The notes under the pieces were generated by a model, which was given only the letters and a program-made list of their open reading frames with translations, was not told the origin of the DNA and did no database searches. The position numbers and the translations under genes are program-made. Shown in pieces: positions 51,082-59,778 of a stretch of DNA of 64,000 bases. The DNA is from Nocardioidaceae bacterium UBA4001 (GTDB taxonomy: Bacteria > Actinomycetota > Actinomycetes > Propionibacteriales > Nocardioidaceae). The stretch is from positions 52,150 through 116,149 of the forward strand of contig DGBP01000003.1 of the NCBI GenBank assembly GCA_002384855.1, in the 5' to 3' direction. How positions within the stretch are numbered: position 1 is the stretch's first letter; every line of letters starts with the position of its first letter.

Positions 51082-51696
51082 GTGCCGAACCCCTCCTCCG
51101 CGCCCGCCGGCCCCCGCGTCAGCCGCAGGGCCGCCCTCGCCGGGGTCGCCGCGGTCGTGGGAGCGGCCGTGACGGGGTGCACCGTCGACAACCCGTTCTC
51201 GGGATCCCGTCCCGGAACCACCGGCCCCTCCCCGTCCGGTCCTGCCGAGGTCCCGGTCGACCCCGACGTCGCGGCCGCGGGCGAGGCGATGCGCGTGGAG
51301 GAGGAGACGGTGGCCCTGCTCCGTGCCACGGCGCAACGCCACCCTCGGCTGGCCGCCCGCCTCGAGGCTCCGCTCGCCGCGCACGAGGCCCACATCGCCC
51401 TGCTCGACGAGGCGGCACCCGGGTCGTCGCCGTCGGCCGTCCCGTCGCCCGAGACGGCAGCTCCGGAGACGTCTGCGGCCCCCTCCCCCGGGACGACGGT
51501 GGGGCGCCGTACCCCCGTGGCTCGCCGACGCGGCCGTGCGATGCGCGGCGTCGTGGACGCCGAGACCGCTCTGAGCGCCGCGCTGCGTGAGCACGCCCTC
51601 GCGGCCGAGAGCGGGGCGTTCGCGCGGGTGCTCGGCAGCATGTCCGCCTCCGCCGCGCAGCACGCCGCTGTCCTGGCCCAGGGGGTGGGCGCGTGA
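51082..51696 (+). CDS. Tat-type lipoprotein with ferritin-like helices
   Basis: The 204-residue protein has a twin-arginine signal (VSRRAALAGVAAVVGAAVTGC) with a lipobox Cys33. After a Pro/Ser/Thr spacer come amphipathic helices rich in Glu and His (VEEETVALLRATAQRHP, LAAHEAHIALLDEA, AALREHALAAESGAFARVL). The arrangement suggests a four-helix bundle like its downstream neighbour. The GTG 51082 is the start. Its stop overlaps the next gene (GTGA). The substrate or metal is unknown. Confidence 0.72.
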   Translation: MPNPSSAPAGPRVSRRAALAGVAAVVGAAVTGCTVDNPFSGSRPGTTGPSPSGPAEVPVDPDVAAAGEAMRVEEETVALLRATAQRHPRLAARLEAPLAAHEAHIALLDEAAPGSSPSAVPSPETAAPETSAAPSPGTTVGRRTPVARRRGRAMRGVVDAETALSAALREHALAAESGAFARVLGSMSASAAQHAAVLAQGVGA

Positions 51697-52118
51697 CCCC
51701 CCTCGAGGCGCTGCAGGCCACGCTGGCCGGTGAGTACGCCGCGGTCTACGTGTACGGCGTCGCCGGCGGCCGGGTGTCGGCCTCGGAGGAGGCGGTCCTG
51801 GCGGAGCGGGTCGCCGACGGGTACCGGACGCACCGCGACCGCCGCGACCAGCTCGAGGCGATGGTGCGGGCGGCCGGAGCGGAACCCGTCCCGGCCGACG
51901 TCGCCTACGCGCTCCCCGGGCCGGCCGGGACGAGCAGCCAGCTCGAGGCGCTCGCGCTCGAGGTGGAGCTGCGGTGCGCCGCGGTCTACGCCGACATGGT
52001 GGGCAGCACCTCGGGCGAGGACCGTCGCTGGGCGCTCGCGGCACTCGAGGACGCGGCGGTCCGTACCCTCGGCCTCGGCGCCGAGCCAGAGCCCTTCCCC
52101 GGCCTCGGCGAGCTCTGA
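51693..52118 (+). CDS. Ferritin-like DUF4439 protein
   Basis: The 141-residue four-helix protein begins PLEALQATLAGEYAAVYVYGVAGGRV. YRTHRDRRDQLEAMVRAAGAEP and LEALALEVELRCAAVYADMV form the further helices typical of DUF4439. Glutamates and a histidine are placed as in metal-binding bundles, but a full diiron set is not certain. It is coupled to the upstream Tat lipoprotein, with which it may pair at the membrane. Confidence 0.82.
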   Translation: MTPLEALQATLAGEYAAVYVYGVAGGRVSASEEAVLAERVADGYRTHRDRRDQLEAMVRAAGAEPVPADVAYALPGPAGTSSQLEALALEVELRCAAVYADMVGSTSGEDRRWALAALEDAAVRTLGLGAEPEPFPGLGEL

Positions 52119-52244
52119 CCGCGACCGCGAGGCGGGGGCGGGGAGACGTCAGGGGCGAGCGCCTCCGCCTCGGCACGGAAGTCGTTCGTGTGCCAGGGCG
52201 TGCCCTGGTCGACGATGACCCCCTGGACCGGCTCCGCTGCGGAC
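52119..52244. other. Convergent intergenic region between ferritin-like gene and proS
   Basis: This stretch of 126 bases has no clear terminator. A minus-strand frame from a GTG at 52252 reads through it but has no ribosome site, overlaps proS, and was not accepted as a gene. Confidence 0.4.
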
Positions 52245-54059
52245 TCAGCCACGGACCACGCCCACGACGTGGGACACGATGTCGTCGACGGCCACGTCCT
52301 CCCGCTCGCCGGTGGCACGGTCCTTGACCTCGACCACCCCGTCGACGAAGCCCTTGCCGACAACCACGATCGTGGGCACGCCGAGCAGCTCGGCATCCTT
52401 GAACTTCACGCCCGGGGAGACCTTCGGGCGGTCGTCGAACAGCACCGCCACGCCGTGCGCCTGCAGGTCGGCGGTCAGCTTCTCGGCCGCCTCGAAGACC
52501 GCCGGGTCCTTGCCCGTGGCGACGAGGTGAACGTCGGCCGGGGCGATCTCGCGGGGCCACACGAGGCCCAGCTCGTCGTGGGCGTTCTCGGCGATCGCGG
52601 CGACCGCCCGGGACACGCCGATCCCGTAGGAGCCCATGGTCACCGTGACGAGCTTGCCGTTCTCGTCGAGCACCTTGAGGTCGAGCGCGTCGGCGTACTT
52701 CCGGCCGAGCTGGAAGATGTGGCCCATCTCGATGCCGCGGGCGGTCTCGAGGGTGCCGTCACAGCTCGGGCAGGGGTCGCCGTCGCGGACCTCGGCGGCC
52801 TCGATGGTCCCGTCGGGGGTGAAGTCGCGACCGGCCACGAGGTCGATGACGTGCTGGCCCTCGACGTCGGCGCCGGTCACCCACCGGGTCCCCTCGACCA
52901 CGCGCGGGTCGACGAGGTAGCGGACCTTGGACTCGCTCTTCTCGCCGAGCGCCGCGGGGCCGATGTATCCCTTCACCAGGGCGGGGTTGGCGGCGAAGTC
53001 GTCCTCGCCGAAGGCCTCGACCTCGATCGGCTCGAGCTGACCCTCGAGCCGCTTGGCGTCGACCTCGCGGTCACCGGGCAGACCGATCGCGAGCGGCTCG
53101 CGGGTGCCGTCGGGGTGCTTGAGCACGATGAGGACGTTCTTCAGCGTGTCCCCGGCCTGCCACGGGCGGTCGTCGCGGGGGTGGCGCTCGTTGAGGTGGT
53201 CGACGAGGGTCTCGATGGTCGGCGTGTCCGGGGTCTGCTCCGCGTGGGCGGCAGGTGCGTCGTCGTACCCCACCGGCTGCGGTGCGCGGACCTGGACGGC
53301 CTCCACGTTCGCGGCGTAGTCACAGGACGTGCAGCGGACGTAGGTGTCCTCGCCGACGTCGGCCTTGGCGAGGAACTCCTCCGACTTGGAGCCACCCATG
53401 GCGCCGGAGGTGGCCTTGACGACGACGTACTCGAACCCGAGCCGGTCGAAGGTCCGGACGTAGGCCTGGCGGTGGGCCTGGTAGGAGCGCTCGAGCCCCT
53501 CGTCGGTGGTGTCGAAGGAGTAGGAGTCCTTCATCACGAACTCACGGCCGCGCAGCAGACCGGCGCGGGGTCGCGCCTCGTCGCGGTACTTGGTCTGGAT
53601 CTGGTAGAGCCAGACGGGGAGGTCCTTGTAGGAGGAGTACAGGTCCTTCACGACGAGCGTGAACAGCTCCTCGTGGGTGGGCCCGAGGAGGTAGTCGGCC
53701 CCCTTGCGGTCCTTGAGGCGGAAGATGCCGTCGCCGTACTCCGTCCACCGGTTGGTGGCCTCGTAGGGCTCCCGCGGCAGCAGGGCGGGGAACTGCAGCT
53801 CCTGGGCGCCGATGGCGTCCATCTCCTCGCGCACGATCCGCTCGATGTTGCGCAGCACCTTCAGGCCCAGCGGCAACCAGGAGTAGATGCCCGGGGCCGC
53901 GCGGCGGATGTAGCCGGCACGGACCAGCAGGCGGTGGCTGGGCACCTCGGCGTCGGCCGGGTCATCCCGGAGCGTGCGGACGAAGAGGCTGGACATCCGC
54001 AGCACCGGGGCGCCCGGCAGACGGCGGGCGGCGGAGGCGGACTCGGGAGCTGCGGTCAT
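52245..54059 (-). CDS. proS: Prolyl-tRNA synthetase, bacterial type
   Basis: The 604-residue class II synthetase has motif 1 around IVREEMDAIGAQELQFPALLP, motif 2 KYRDEARPRAGLLRGREFVMKD and motif 3 MGSYGIGVSRAVAAIAE. The editing (INS) domain lies between motifs 2 and 3 and includes CTSCDYAANVEA and GLPGDREVDAKRLE. A C-terminal anticodon domain follows. The start is ATG 54059; ATG 53996 (MSSLFVRTLRDDP) would also leave all motifs. It stands alone, with its own control region. Confidence 0.97.
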   Translation of the reverse strand: MTAAPESASAARRLPGAPVLRMSSLFVRTLRDDPADAEVPSHRLLVRAGYIRRAAPGIYSWLPLGLKVLRNIERIVREEMDAIGAQELQFPALLPREPYEATNRWTEYGDGIFRLKDRKGADYLLGPTHEELFTLVVKDLYSSYKDLPVWLYQIQTKYRDEARPRAGLLRGREFVMKDSYSFDTTDEGLERSYQAHRQAYVRTFDRLGFEYVVVKATSGAMGGSKSEEFLAKADVGEDTYVRCTSCDYAANVEAVQVRAPQPVGYDDAPAAHAEQTPDTPTIETLVDHLNERHPRDDRPWQAGDTLKNVLIVLKHPDGTREPLAIGLPGDREVDAKRLEGQLEPIEVEAFGEDDFAANPALVKGYIGPAALGEKSESKVRYLVDPRVVEGTRWVTGADVEGQHVIDLVAGRDFTPDGTIEAAEVRDGDPCPSCDGTLETARGIEMGHIFQLGRKYADALDLKVLDENGKLVTVTMGSYGIGVSRAVAAIAENAHDELGLVWPREIAPADVHLVATGKDPAVFEAAEKLTADLQAHGVAVLFDDRPKVSPGVKFKDAELLGVPTIVVVGKGFVDGVVEVKDRATGEREDVAVDDIVSHVVGVVRG

Positions 54060-54167
54060 GCGCGCAAGGCTACCGAGGCGCCTCGTCGAGACGCACATCG
54101 GAAAGGTCCGCAGCCGATTTGCCGGAAATGATCCGAACGGGCCATCCGGGCATGACATCATGACCAG

Positions 54168-55184
54168 GTGACGCAGGACCAGACGACCCGCGACGAGCGG
54201 GTGCTCCGCGTGCGGCTCGCAGCGGACGCTGCGAGCGTCCCCGGGGCACGCCGGTTCGTCGCCGACGGCCTGCGCGCCTGGGGCCACGACGGGCTCGTCG
54301 ACGACGCGTCCCTGTGCGTCAGTGAGCTCGCGGGCAACGCCGCACTGCACGCCCACAGCACCTACATCGAGGTCGCCGTGATGGACCTCGACCGCGCCGT
54401 GCGGCTTCTGGTCGAGGACGACGGCCCCGCACCGCTCGAGGCGATCAGCCCCCGGGCCATGCTCCCCGACATCGAGGAGTCCCTCGAAGACCTCGACGGG
54501 GAGCTCGACGACATCGAGCTGCTGCTCAACGCCCCCACCACCGGGCGCGGCCTCGCGATCGTCTCGGTGCTGGCCAGCGACTGGGGCGTCGAGGCGCTCG
54601 AGCACGGCAAGCGCATCTGGGCCGAGCTGACCGCCGAGCCGGCTCCCGAGCACGGCCCCCGAGAGCCCCGCACCCGCCGTGACAACGCACTCGACGAGCC
54701 CGTGCTCGTCTCCCCCGAGGAGCTGCCTCCGGGTTGGATCGTCGTGCTGCTCGCCGGCTGCCCGGTCGATCTCAGCCTGCACCAGGACCAGCACCTCGAC
54801 GAGCTCGTGCGCGAGCTGACCCTCATGAGCGCAGACGGCGAGAACGCCGAGTCCGCGCGTCTCGCGTACCGGCTGGAGGTGATCCTCCGCACTCCGGCCC
54901 AGGCCCGCGCCGCCGGTCGACGCCAGGCGCAGGCCGCCCGCGACCGCGGCGAGCGGTTCGTCGACGTGGAGATGGCCCTCCCCCGCGAGTTCAGCCCCGA
55001 GGTGCGCCGGCTCAACGACGCGGTGACGGAGGCGGACCGGCTGTGCGAGCAGCAGCGGCTCCTGACTCTCGCCTCCCCGCAGGAGCTGCGGGACTTCCGG
55101 TCCTGGATGACCGAGGAGATCACCGGCCAGGCCGAGCGTGGCAGCACACCGACGACGTGGGACGAGTGGCGCGCGTCGCGCTGA
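54168..55184 (+). CDS. HATPase_c regulatory protein with extra C-terminal domain
   Basis: The 338-residue protein has an N-terminal GHKL ATPase domain (residues ~10-150): LCVSELAGNAALHAHSTYIE as N-box, VEDDGPAPL as G1 and TTGRGLAIVSVLASDWGVE as G2. A second region (~175-338) begins LPPGWIVVLLAGCPVDLSLHQDQHLDELVRE, is mostly helical and was not recognised. The fusion of an RsbW-like domain with this helical module suggests a regulator of signalling or sigma activity. The GTG start is at 54168. It is convergent with the GNAT gene. Confidence 0.8.
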   Translation: MTQDQTTRDERVLRVRLAADAASVPGARRFVADGLRAWGHDGLVDDASLCVSELAGNAALHAHSTYIEVAVMDLDRAVRLLVEDDGPAPLEAISPRAMLPDIEESLEDLDGELDDIELLLNAPTTGRGLAIVSVLASDWGVEALEHGKRIWAELTAEPAPEHGPREPRTRRDNALDEPVLVSPEELPPGWIVVLLAGCPVDLSLHQDQHLDELVRELTLMSADGENAESARLAYRLEVILRTPAQARAAGRRQAQAARDRGERFVDVEMALPREFSPEVRRLNDAVTEADRLCEQQRLLTLASPQELRDFRSWMTEEITGQAERGSTPTTWDEWRASR

Positions 55185-55195
55185 CCGCCCCCTCG

Positions 55196-56041
55196 TCAGA
55201 ACATCACGGTCGCGAAGACGCCGGTCTGCCGGAAGCCGACGGTGTCGTAGGCGGCCCGAGCCGGGAGGTTGTGGTCGTTGACGTAGAGCGACACCACCGG
55301 CGCGATCTCGCGGAGCGCCACGTCCACCACCGCTGCCATCCCCGCGGTCGCCAGGCCCTCCCCGCGGCGGTCGGGGTCGACGTACACCCCCTGGACCTGG
55401 CAGGCGTGCGGCGAGACCGCGGCCACCTCGGCCTTGAACAGGACCTTGCCGTCCTCGATGCGCACGAACGACCAGCCCTTGCTGACCAGCTGGGCGACCC
55501 GGGCACGGTACATGTCCGCACCACCGCCGAGCTCGGGTGAGACACCGACCTCCTCGGTGTACATCGCCACGCACGCGGGATACAGCAGGTCGAGGTCCTC
55601 GGGCCGGCTGCGGCGGACCCACGGGTCCGGCGCCAACGGCGACAGCCGGGCGATCTCGAGGTGGGGCTGGCGCCAGCGCAGCTCGCGTGGTTTGTCCCAG
55701 TGTGGCTCCAGCAGGTCCCACAAGGCCGCCACCTCGCCGGCCGGGCCCACGATGGTCGAGCATCGCCTGCCCTGTCGCACCGCCCGTGCGGCGAACGCCT
55801 CGGTCGCGGCCGGTGTCGCCGAGACGGGCACGAGGTTCGCGGCGGCGTGGCAGGCCGAGACCAGCTCGCCGTCCTCGAACCAGCCCCACATCTCCCCGCC
55901 CATCCACCGCGGGTCCAGCCTCGTGATCCGGCTGCGGTAGTCGACGAAGACGTTGACGACCGGGTCGCGCGCGACCAGCTGCGACATCGCGGGGAGGTCG
56001 GAGGGGCCGAGGAGGCGCAGTCCGGACTGGGTGCGGAGCAC
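55196..56041 (-). CDS. GNAT acetyltransferase, DUF4081-type
   Basis: The 281-residue protein has an N-terminal half typical of the DUF4081-GNAT proteins (LVARDPVVNVFVDYR, WMGGEMWGWFEDGELVSACH). The C-terminal GNAT domain contains VQGVYVDPDRRGEGLATAGM and LYVNDHNLPARAAYDTVGF. The conserved position between proS and ispG suggests a housekeeping role, but the substrate is unknown. The GTG 56041 is the start. It is 72 bases after ispG on the same strand. Confidence 0.88.
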   Translation of the reverse strand: MLRTQSGLRLLGPSDLPAMSQLVARDPVVNVFVDYRSRITRLDPRWMGGEMWGWFEDGELVSACHAAANLVPVSATPAATEAFAARAVRQGRRCSTIVGPAGEVAALWDLLEPHWDKPRELRWRQPHLEIARLSPLAPDPWVRRSRPEDLDLLYPACVAMYTEEVGVSPELGGGADMYRARVAQLVSKGWSFVRIEDGKVLFKAEVAAVSPHACQVQGVYVDPDRRGEGLATAGMAAVVDVALREIAPVVSLYVNDHNLPARAAYDTVGFRQTGVFATVMF

Positions 56042-56113
56042 GTGAGGAGCCTACGACACGGGAAGTCGGTCCGAGGGCGGGTCGGGAGGCGTCGTGGGCA
56101 CCGCCGGTGAGGG

Positions 56114-57274
56114 TCAGCTGACGCTGACGGTCGGTGCACCGCTCCCGCCGTCGACGGGCTCGCCGATCTCCTCGGCGATCCGCATGGCCTCCTCGATGAG
56201 GGTCTCGACGATCTTCGACTCGGGCACGGTCTTGATGACCTCGCCCTTGACGAAGATCTGGCCCTTGCCGTTGCCGGACGCGACGCCGAGGTCGGCCTCA
56301 CGAGCCTCACCGGGACCGTTCACGACACAGCCCATCACGGCGACGCGCAGCGGGACCTCGAGGCCCTCGAGGCCGGCGGTCACCTCGTCGGCGAGCTTGT
56401 AGACGTCGACCTGGGCGCGGCCGCACGAGGGGCAGGAGACGATCTCGAGCCGGCGGGGCCGGAGGTTCAGGGACTCGAGGATCTGCAGACCGACCTTGAC
56501 CTCCTCGACCGGCGGCGCCGACAGGGAGACCCGGATGGTGTCGCCGATGCCCCGAGACAGCAGCGCACCGAAGGCGACACTGGACTTGATCGTGCCCTGG
56601 AACGCCGGCCCGGCCTCGGTGACCCCGAGGTGCAGCGGCCAGTCGCCGCGCTGGGCGAGCATCTCGTAGGCCTGCACCATGACGACCGGATCGTTGTGCT
56701 TGACCGAGATCTTGAAGTCGTGGAAGTCGTGCTCCTCGAACAGGCCGGCCTCCCACACGGCCGACTCGACGAGCGCCTCCGGGGTGGCCTTGCCGTACTT
56801 CTCGAGCACCCGCTTGTCCAGCGACCCGGCGTTGACACCGATCCGCAGGGACGTGCCGTGGTCCTTCGCGGCCTGGGCGATCTGCTTGACCTGGTCGTCG
56901 AACTTGCGGATGTTCCCGGGGTTGACCCGGACCGCCGCGCAGCCGGCCTCGATCGCGGCGAAGACGTACTTCGGCTGGAAGTGGATGTCGGCGATGACCG
57001 GGATCTGGGAGTGCTGGGCGATCTCCGCGAGGGCGTCGGCGTCGTCCTGCGACGGACAGGCGACCCGGACGATGTCGCAGCCGGCCGCGGTCAGCTCGGC
57101 GATCTGCTGCAGCGTGGTGTTCACGTCGGAGGTGACCGTGGTCGTCATCGACTGCACCGAGACGGGGGCGTCGCCGCCGACGAGGACCTTGCCCACCTTG
57201 ATCTGGCGGGTCTTGCGTCGTTCGGCCAGCACCGGCGGCGGGGCGGCGGGCATTCCGAGGTCGACGGAGGTCAT
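56114..57274 (-). CDS. ispG: 4-hydroxy-3-methylbut-2-enyl diphosphate synthase
   Basis: The 386-residue penultimate enzyme of the MEP isoprenoid pathway carries a 4Fe-4S cluster. It has an N-terminal TIM barrel (PVSVQSMTTT, VRVACPSQDDADA, VRVNPGN). The C-terminal iron-sulfur part has CPSCGRAQVD and MGCVVNGPGEA, which supply three cluster cysteines. The ATG is at 57274. It belongs with dxr in the same run (dxr-rip1-ispG), so two MEP enzymes flank the protease gene. Confidence 0.97.
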   Translation of the reverse strand: MTSVDLGMPAAPPPVLAERRKTRQIKVGKVLVGGDAPVSVQSMTTTVTSDVNTTLQQIAELTAAGCDIVRVACPSQDDADALAEIAQHSQIPVIADIHFQPKYVFAAIEAGCAAVRVNPGNIRKFDDQVKQIAQAAKDHGTSLRIGVNAGSLDKRVLEKYGKATPEALVESAVWEAGLFEEHDFHDFKISVKHNDPVVMVQAYEMLAQRGDWPLHLGVTEAGPAFQGTIKSSVAFGALLSRGIGDTIRVSLSAPPVEEVKVGLQILESLNLRPRRLEIVSCPSCGRAQVDVYKLADEVTAGLEGLEVPLRVAVMGCVVNGPGEAREADLGVASGNGKGQIFVKGEVIKTVPESKIVETLIEEAMRIAEEIGEPVDGGSGAPTVSVS

Positions 57275-57317
57275 GGAAGCGGTGTCCTTCTGTGAGGTGG
57301 GGATGGCTTCGACGGTA

Positions 57318-58643
57318 CTAGAGCCGGATGGGGACGACGATGTCGGCGTAGATGAGGACCATGCTCATCACGAAGATCGCGCCGGCCATCACGTAGGCCA
57401 CCGGAAGCAGCTTCGCCACGTCGAAGTAGCCCGGGTCCGGGCGCCGGAAGAGCTTGGCGAGGCCGCGCCGGACCGCCTCGTAGAGCGCACCGGCGATGTG
57501 GCCGCCGTCGAGGGGCAGCAGCGGCACGAAGTTGAACATGCCCACGAAGAGGTTCACCCCGCCCAGCAGCATCAGGAGGCTGGCGAGCCGGTCGGTCAGC
57601 GGGCTCTCGTGGGTCGAGGCCATCTCGCCGGCCACTCGGCCGGCACCGACCACGCTCATCGGCCCCTCGCGGTCACGCTCCTGGAGGCCGACGGCCGCCT
57701 TGGCGACGTCCCAGACGCGCACGGGCAGCTCGCCGAGGTACGTAACGGTCCGCCAGGTCATCCGCCCCATCTCGGCGACCGCGAAGGCAGGACCCTGCTT
57801 GACCAGGGCGGTCCGCTGGGTGACGCCGAGGAAGCCGACCTCGACGTACTCCTCCAGCGGCTCGCCGTTCTCGTCGAGCCTCTCCCGGGGCGAGACCGTG
57901 GTGTTCGTCGTGGCGGTGAGCACCTCACCGTCGCGCTCGTAGACGATCGTGGCGTCGCCGGCGGCGTTGTCACGGATCAGGCCGACCAGCTGGTCCCACG
58001 AGGTCACCTCGACCCCGTTGAACTCGAGGATCTTGTCGCCGGGCAGCAGGCCGGCCTCCTTCGCCGGGGAGACCGGGTCGTCGGCGGCGCACGCACGACC
58101 GCCCTCGGAGGCGGGCACGACACAGGCCGACACCGTGTCGACCGTGGTGGTCGCCTGCGGCACGCCGTACAGCATGAAGACGCCGGAGAAGAGCAGGAAG
58201 GCGATCACGAGGTTCACCATCGGCCCGCCGGCCATCACGATGACCTTCTTCCACCACGGCAGCTTGTAGAAGAGGCGGTCCTCGTCGCCGGGCTCGACCA
58301 GCTCGTACTCCGCCGCGCGTGCGTCGGAGATGATCTGCGTGAACATCCCGGTGTTGCTCTTGCGCAGCCGCAGGGGCTCCTCGCCCGAGGCGTCGCGTGG
58401 GCCGGGCGGCAGCATCCCCACGAGCTTGACGTAGCCGCCCAGGGGAATCGCCTTGACGCCGTACTCCGTCTCGTCCCTCCGGCGCGACCACAGCGTGCGC
58501 CCGAAGCCGATGAAGTACTGCGTCACCTTCACGCCGAACTTCTTCGCCGGCACCATGTGACCGACCTCGTGCAGGCCGATCGACACGGCGACGCCCACGA
58601 CGAACAGCACCACGCCGAGGGTGTACATCAGCACAGTGGTCAT
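57318..58643 (-). CDS. rip1: Site-2 protease, Rip1/RseP-type zinc metalloprotease
   Basis: The 441-residue intramembrane M50 protease has the zinc motif HEVGH at residues 25-29 in the first helix. A PDZ domain follows in the middle (PAKEAGLLPGDKILEFNGVEV), and the second metal motif is in FNFVPLLPLDGGHI. It cuts membrane-bound anti-sigma factors after a first cleavage. The ATG overlaps the dxr stop (ATGA). The dxr-rip1-ispG order is the usual actinobacterial one. Confidence 0.96.
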   Translation of the reverse strand: MTTVLMYTLGVVLFVVGVAVSIGLHEVGHMVPAKKFGVKVTQYFIGFGRTLWSRRRDETEYGVKAIPLGGYVKLVGMLPPGPRDASGEEPLRLRKSNTGMFTQIISDARAAEYELVEPGDEDRLFYKLPWWKKVIVMAGGPMVNLVIAFLLFSGVFMLYGVPQATTTVDTVSACVVPASEGGRACAADDPVSPAKEAGLLPGDKILEFNGVEVTSWDQLVGLIRDNAAGDATIVYERDGEVLTATTNTTVSPRERLDENGEPLEEYVEVGFLGVTQRTALVKQGPAFAVAEMGRMTWRTVTYLGELPVRVWDVAKAAVGLQERDREGPMSVVGAGRVAGEMASTHESPLTDRLASLLMLLGGVNLFVGMFNFVPLLPLDGGHIAGALYEAVRRGLAKLFRRPDPGYFDVAKLLPVAYVMAGAIFVMSMVLIYADIVVPIRL

Positions 58644-59743
58644 CGACGGCGCTCCAGCTCGCTCCGGGTCTCGGTGCGCGCCCAGGCGTCGGCGCCGAGC
58701 ACGTCCTCGAGGGTCAGGTCCTCCACAGACGAGGGTACGTCGTGCCTGGCCAGAACCGCCCCGATCGTGGGCACGATGTCGGTGAACCTCATCTCACCGC
58801 CCAGGAACGCCTCGACGCAGACCTCGTTGGCGGCGTTGTAGACCGCCGGGGCCGTGCCGCCTCGCCCGCCGGCGGAGCGCGCGAGGCGCACGGCCGGGAA
58901 TGCCTCGTCGTCGAGGGGGAAGAACTCCCAGGTCTCCGGCCTCGTCCAGTCGACCGGGGGCGCGGCGTCGCGGACACGGTCGGGCCACGCCAGGCCCATC
59001 GCGATCGGGATCATCATCGACGGCGGCGAGGCCTGCGCGAGCGTGGAGCCGTCGTGGAACTCGACCATGGAGTGCACCACGGAGGTGGGATGCACGACGA
59101 CCTCGATCGCGTCGAACGGCAGGCCGAAGAGCAGATGCGCCTCGATCACCTCCAGGCCCTTGTTGACCAGGGTCGCGGAGTTGATCGTGACGACGGGGCC
59201 CATCGACCAGGTCGGGTGGGCCAGCGCCTGCCGGGGGGTGACGTCGTGCAGCTCCGCGCGGGTGCGCCCCCGGAACGGTCCGCCGCTGGCGGTCAGCACG
59301 AGCTTGCGCACCTCCTCGGCGCGGCCGCCCCGCAGGCACTGGGCCAGGGCGCTGTGCTCGCTGTCGACCGGGACGATCTGGCCGGGCCCGGCCCGGGAGG
59401 TCACCACGGGGCCGCCGATGATCAGCGACTCCTTGTTGGCCAGTGCCAGGGTGTTGCCCGCGTCGAGCGCGGCCAGGGTGGGTCGCAGGCCCACGGCGCC
59501 CGTGATTCCGTTCAGGACGACGTCGCACTCGCGGCCCGCGGCCTCCACCGAGGCCTCCTCCCCCAGCCCGGAGAAGGTCGGGGCGAGCTCCGCCACCTGC
59601 GCCTCGAAGAGCTCCTTGTTGCCGCCGCCGGCCGTGAGGCCGACGACGCGGAACATGTCGGGGTTCGCCCGCACCACCTCGAGGGCCTGGGTCCCGATCG
59701 ACCCGGTGGAACCGAGGATGACGACGTCACGGCGCGAGCTCAT
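58640..59743 (-). CDS. dxr: 1-deoxy-D-xylulose-5-phosphate reductoisomerase
   Basis: The 367-residue MEP pathway enzyme converts DXP to MEP. It has an NADPH-binding VILGSTGSIGTQALEVV, ANKESLIIGG, then ILPVDSEHSA-like VPVDSEHSALAQCL and ASGGPFRGRTRAEL. The start is ATG 59743, because GGAAGG lies at a workable distance from it, whereas the ATG at 59752 abuts that site. It is first in dxr-rip1-ispG. Confidence 0.96.
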   Translation of the reverse strand: MSSRRDVVILGSTGSIGTQALEVVRANPDMFRVVGLTAGGGNKELFEAQVAELAPTFSGLGEEASVEAAGRECDVVLNGITGAVGLRPTLAALDAGNTLALANKESLIIGGPVVTSRAGPGQIVPVDSEHSALAQCLRGGRAEEVRKLVLTASGGPFRGRTRAELHDVTPRQALAHPTWSMGPVVTINSATLVNKGLEVIEAHLLFGLPFDAIEVVVHPTSVVHSMVEFHDGSTLAQASPPSMMIPIAMGLAWPDRVRDAAPPVDWTRPETWEFFPLDDEAFPAVRLARSAGGRGGTAPAVYNAANEVCVEAFLGGEMRFTDIVPTIGAVLARHDVPSSVEDLTLEDVLGADAWARTETRSELERRR

Positions 59744-59778
59744 GCCGAGCATCCTTCCATCGCGCTCCGACGGTCCCG

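Noticed and set aside
51986..52252. Possible 88-residue minus-strand protein after proS
   Set aside because: It overlaps proS and lies antisense to the DUF4439 gene, has no ribosome site and no recognised motif, although its first ~30 codons look protein-like.
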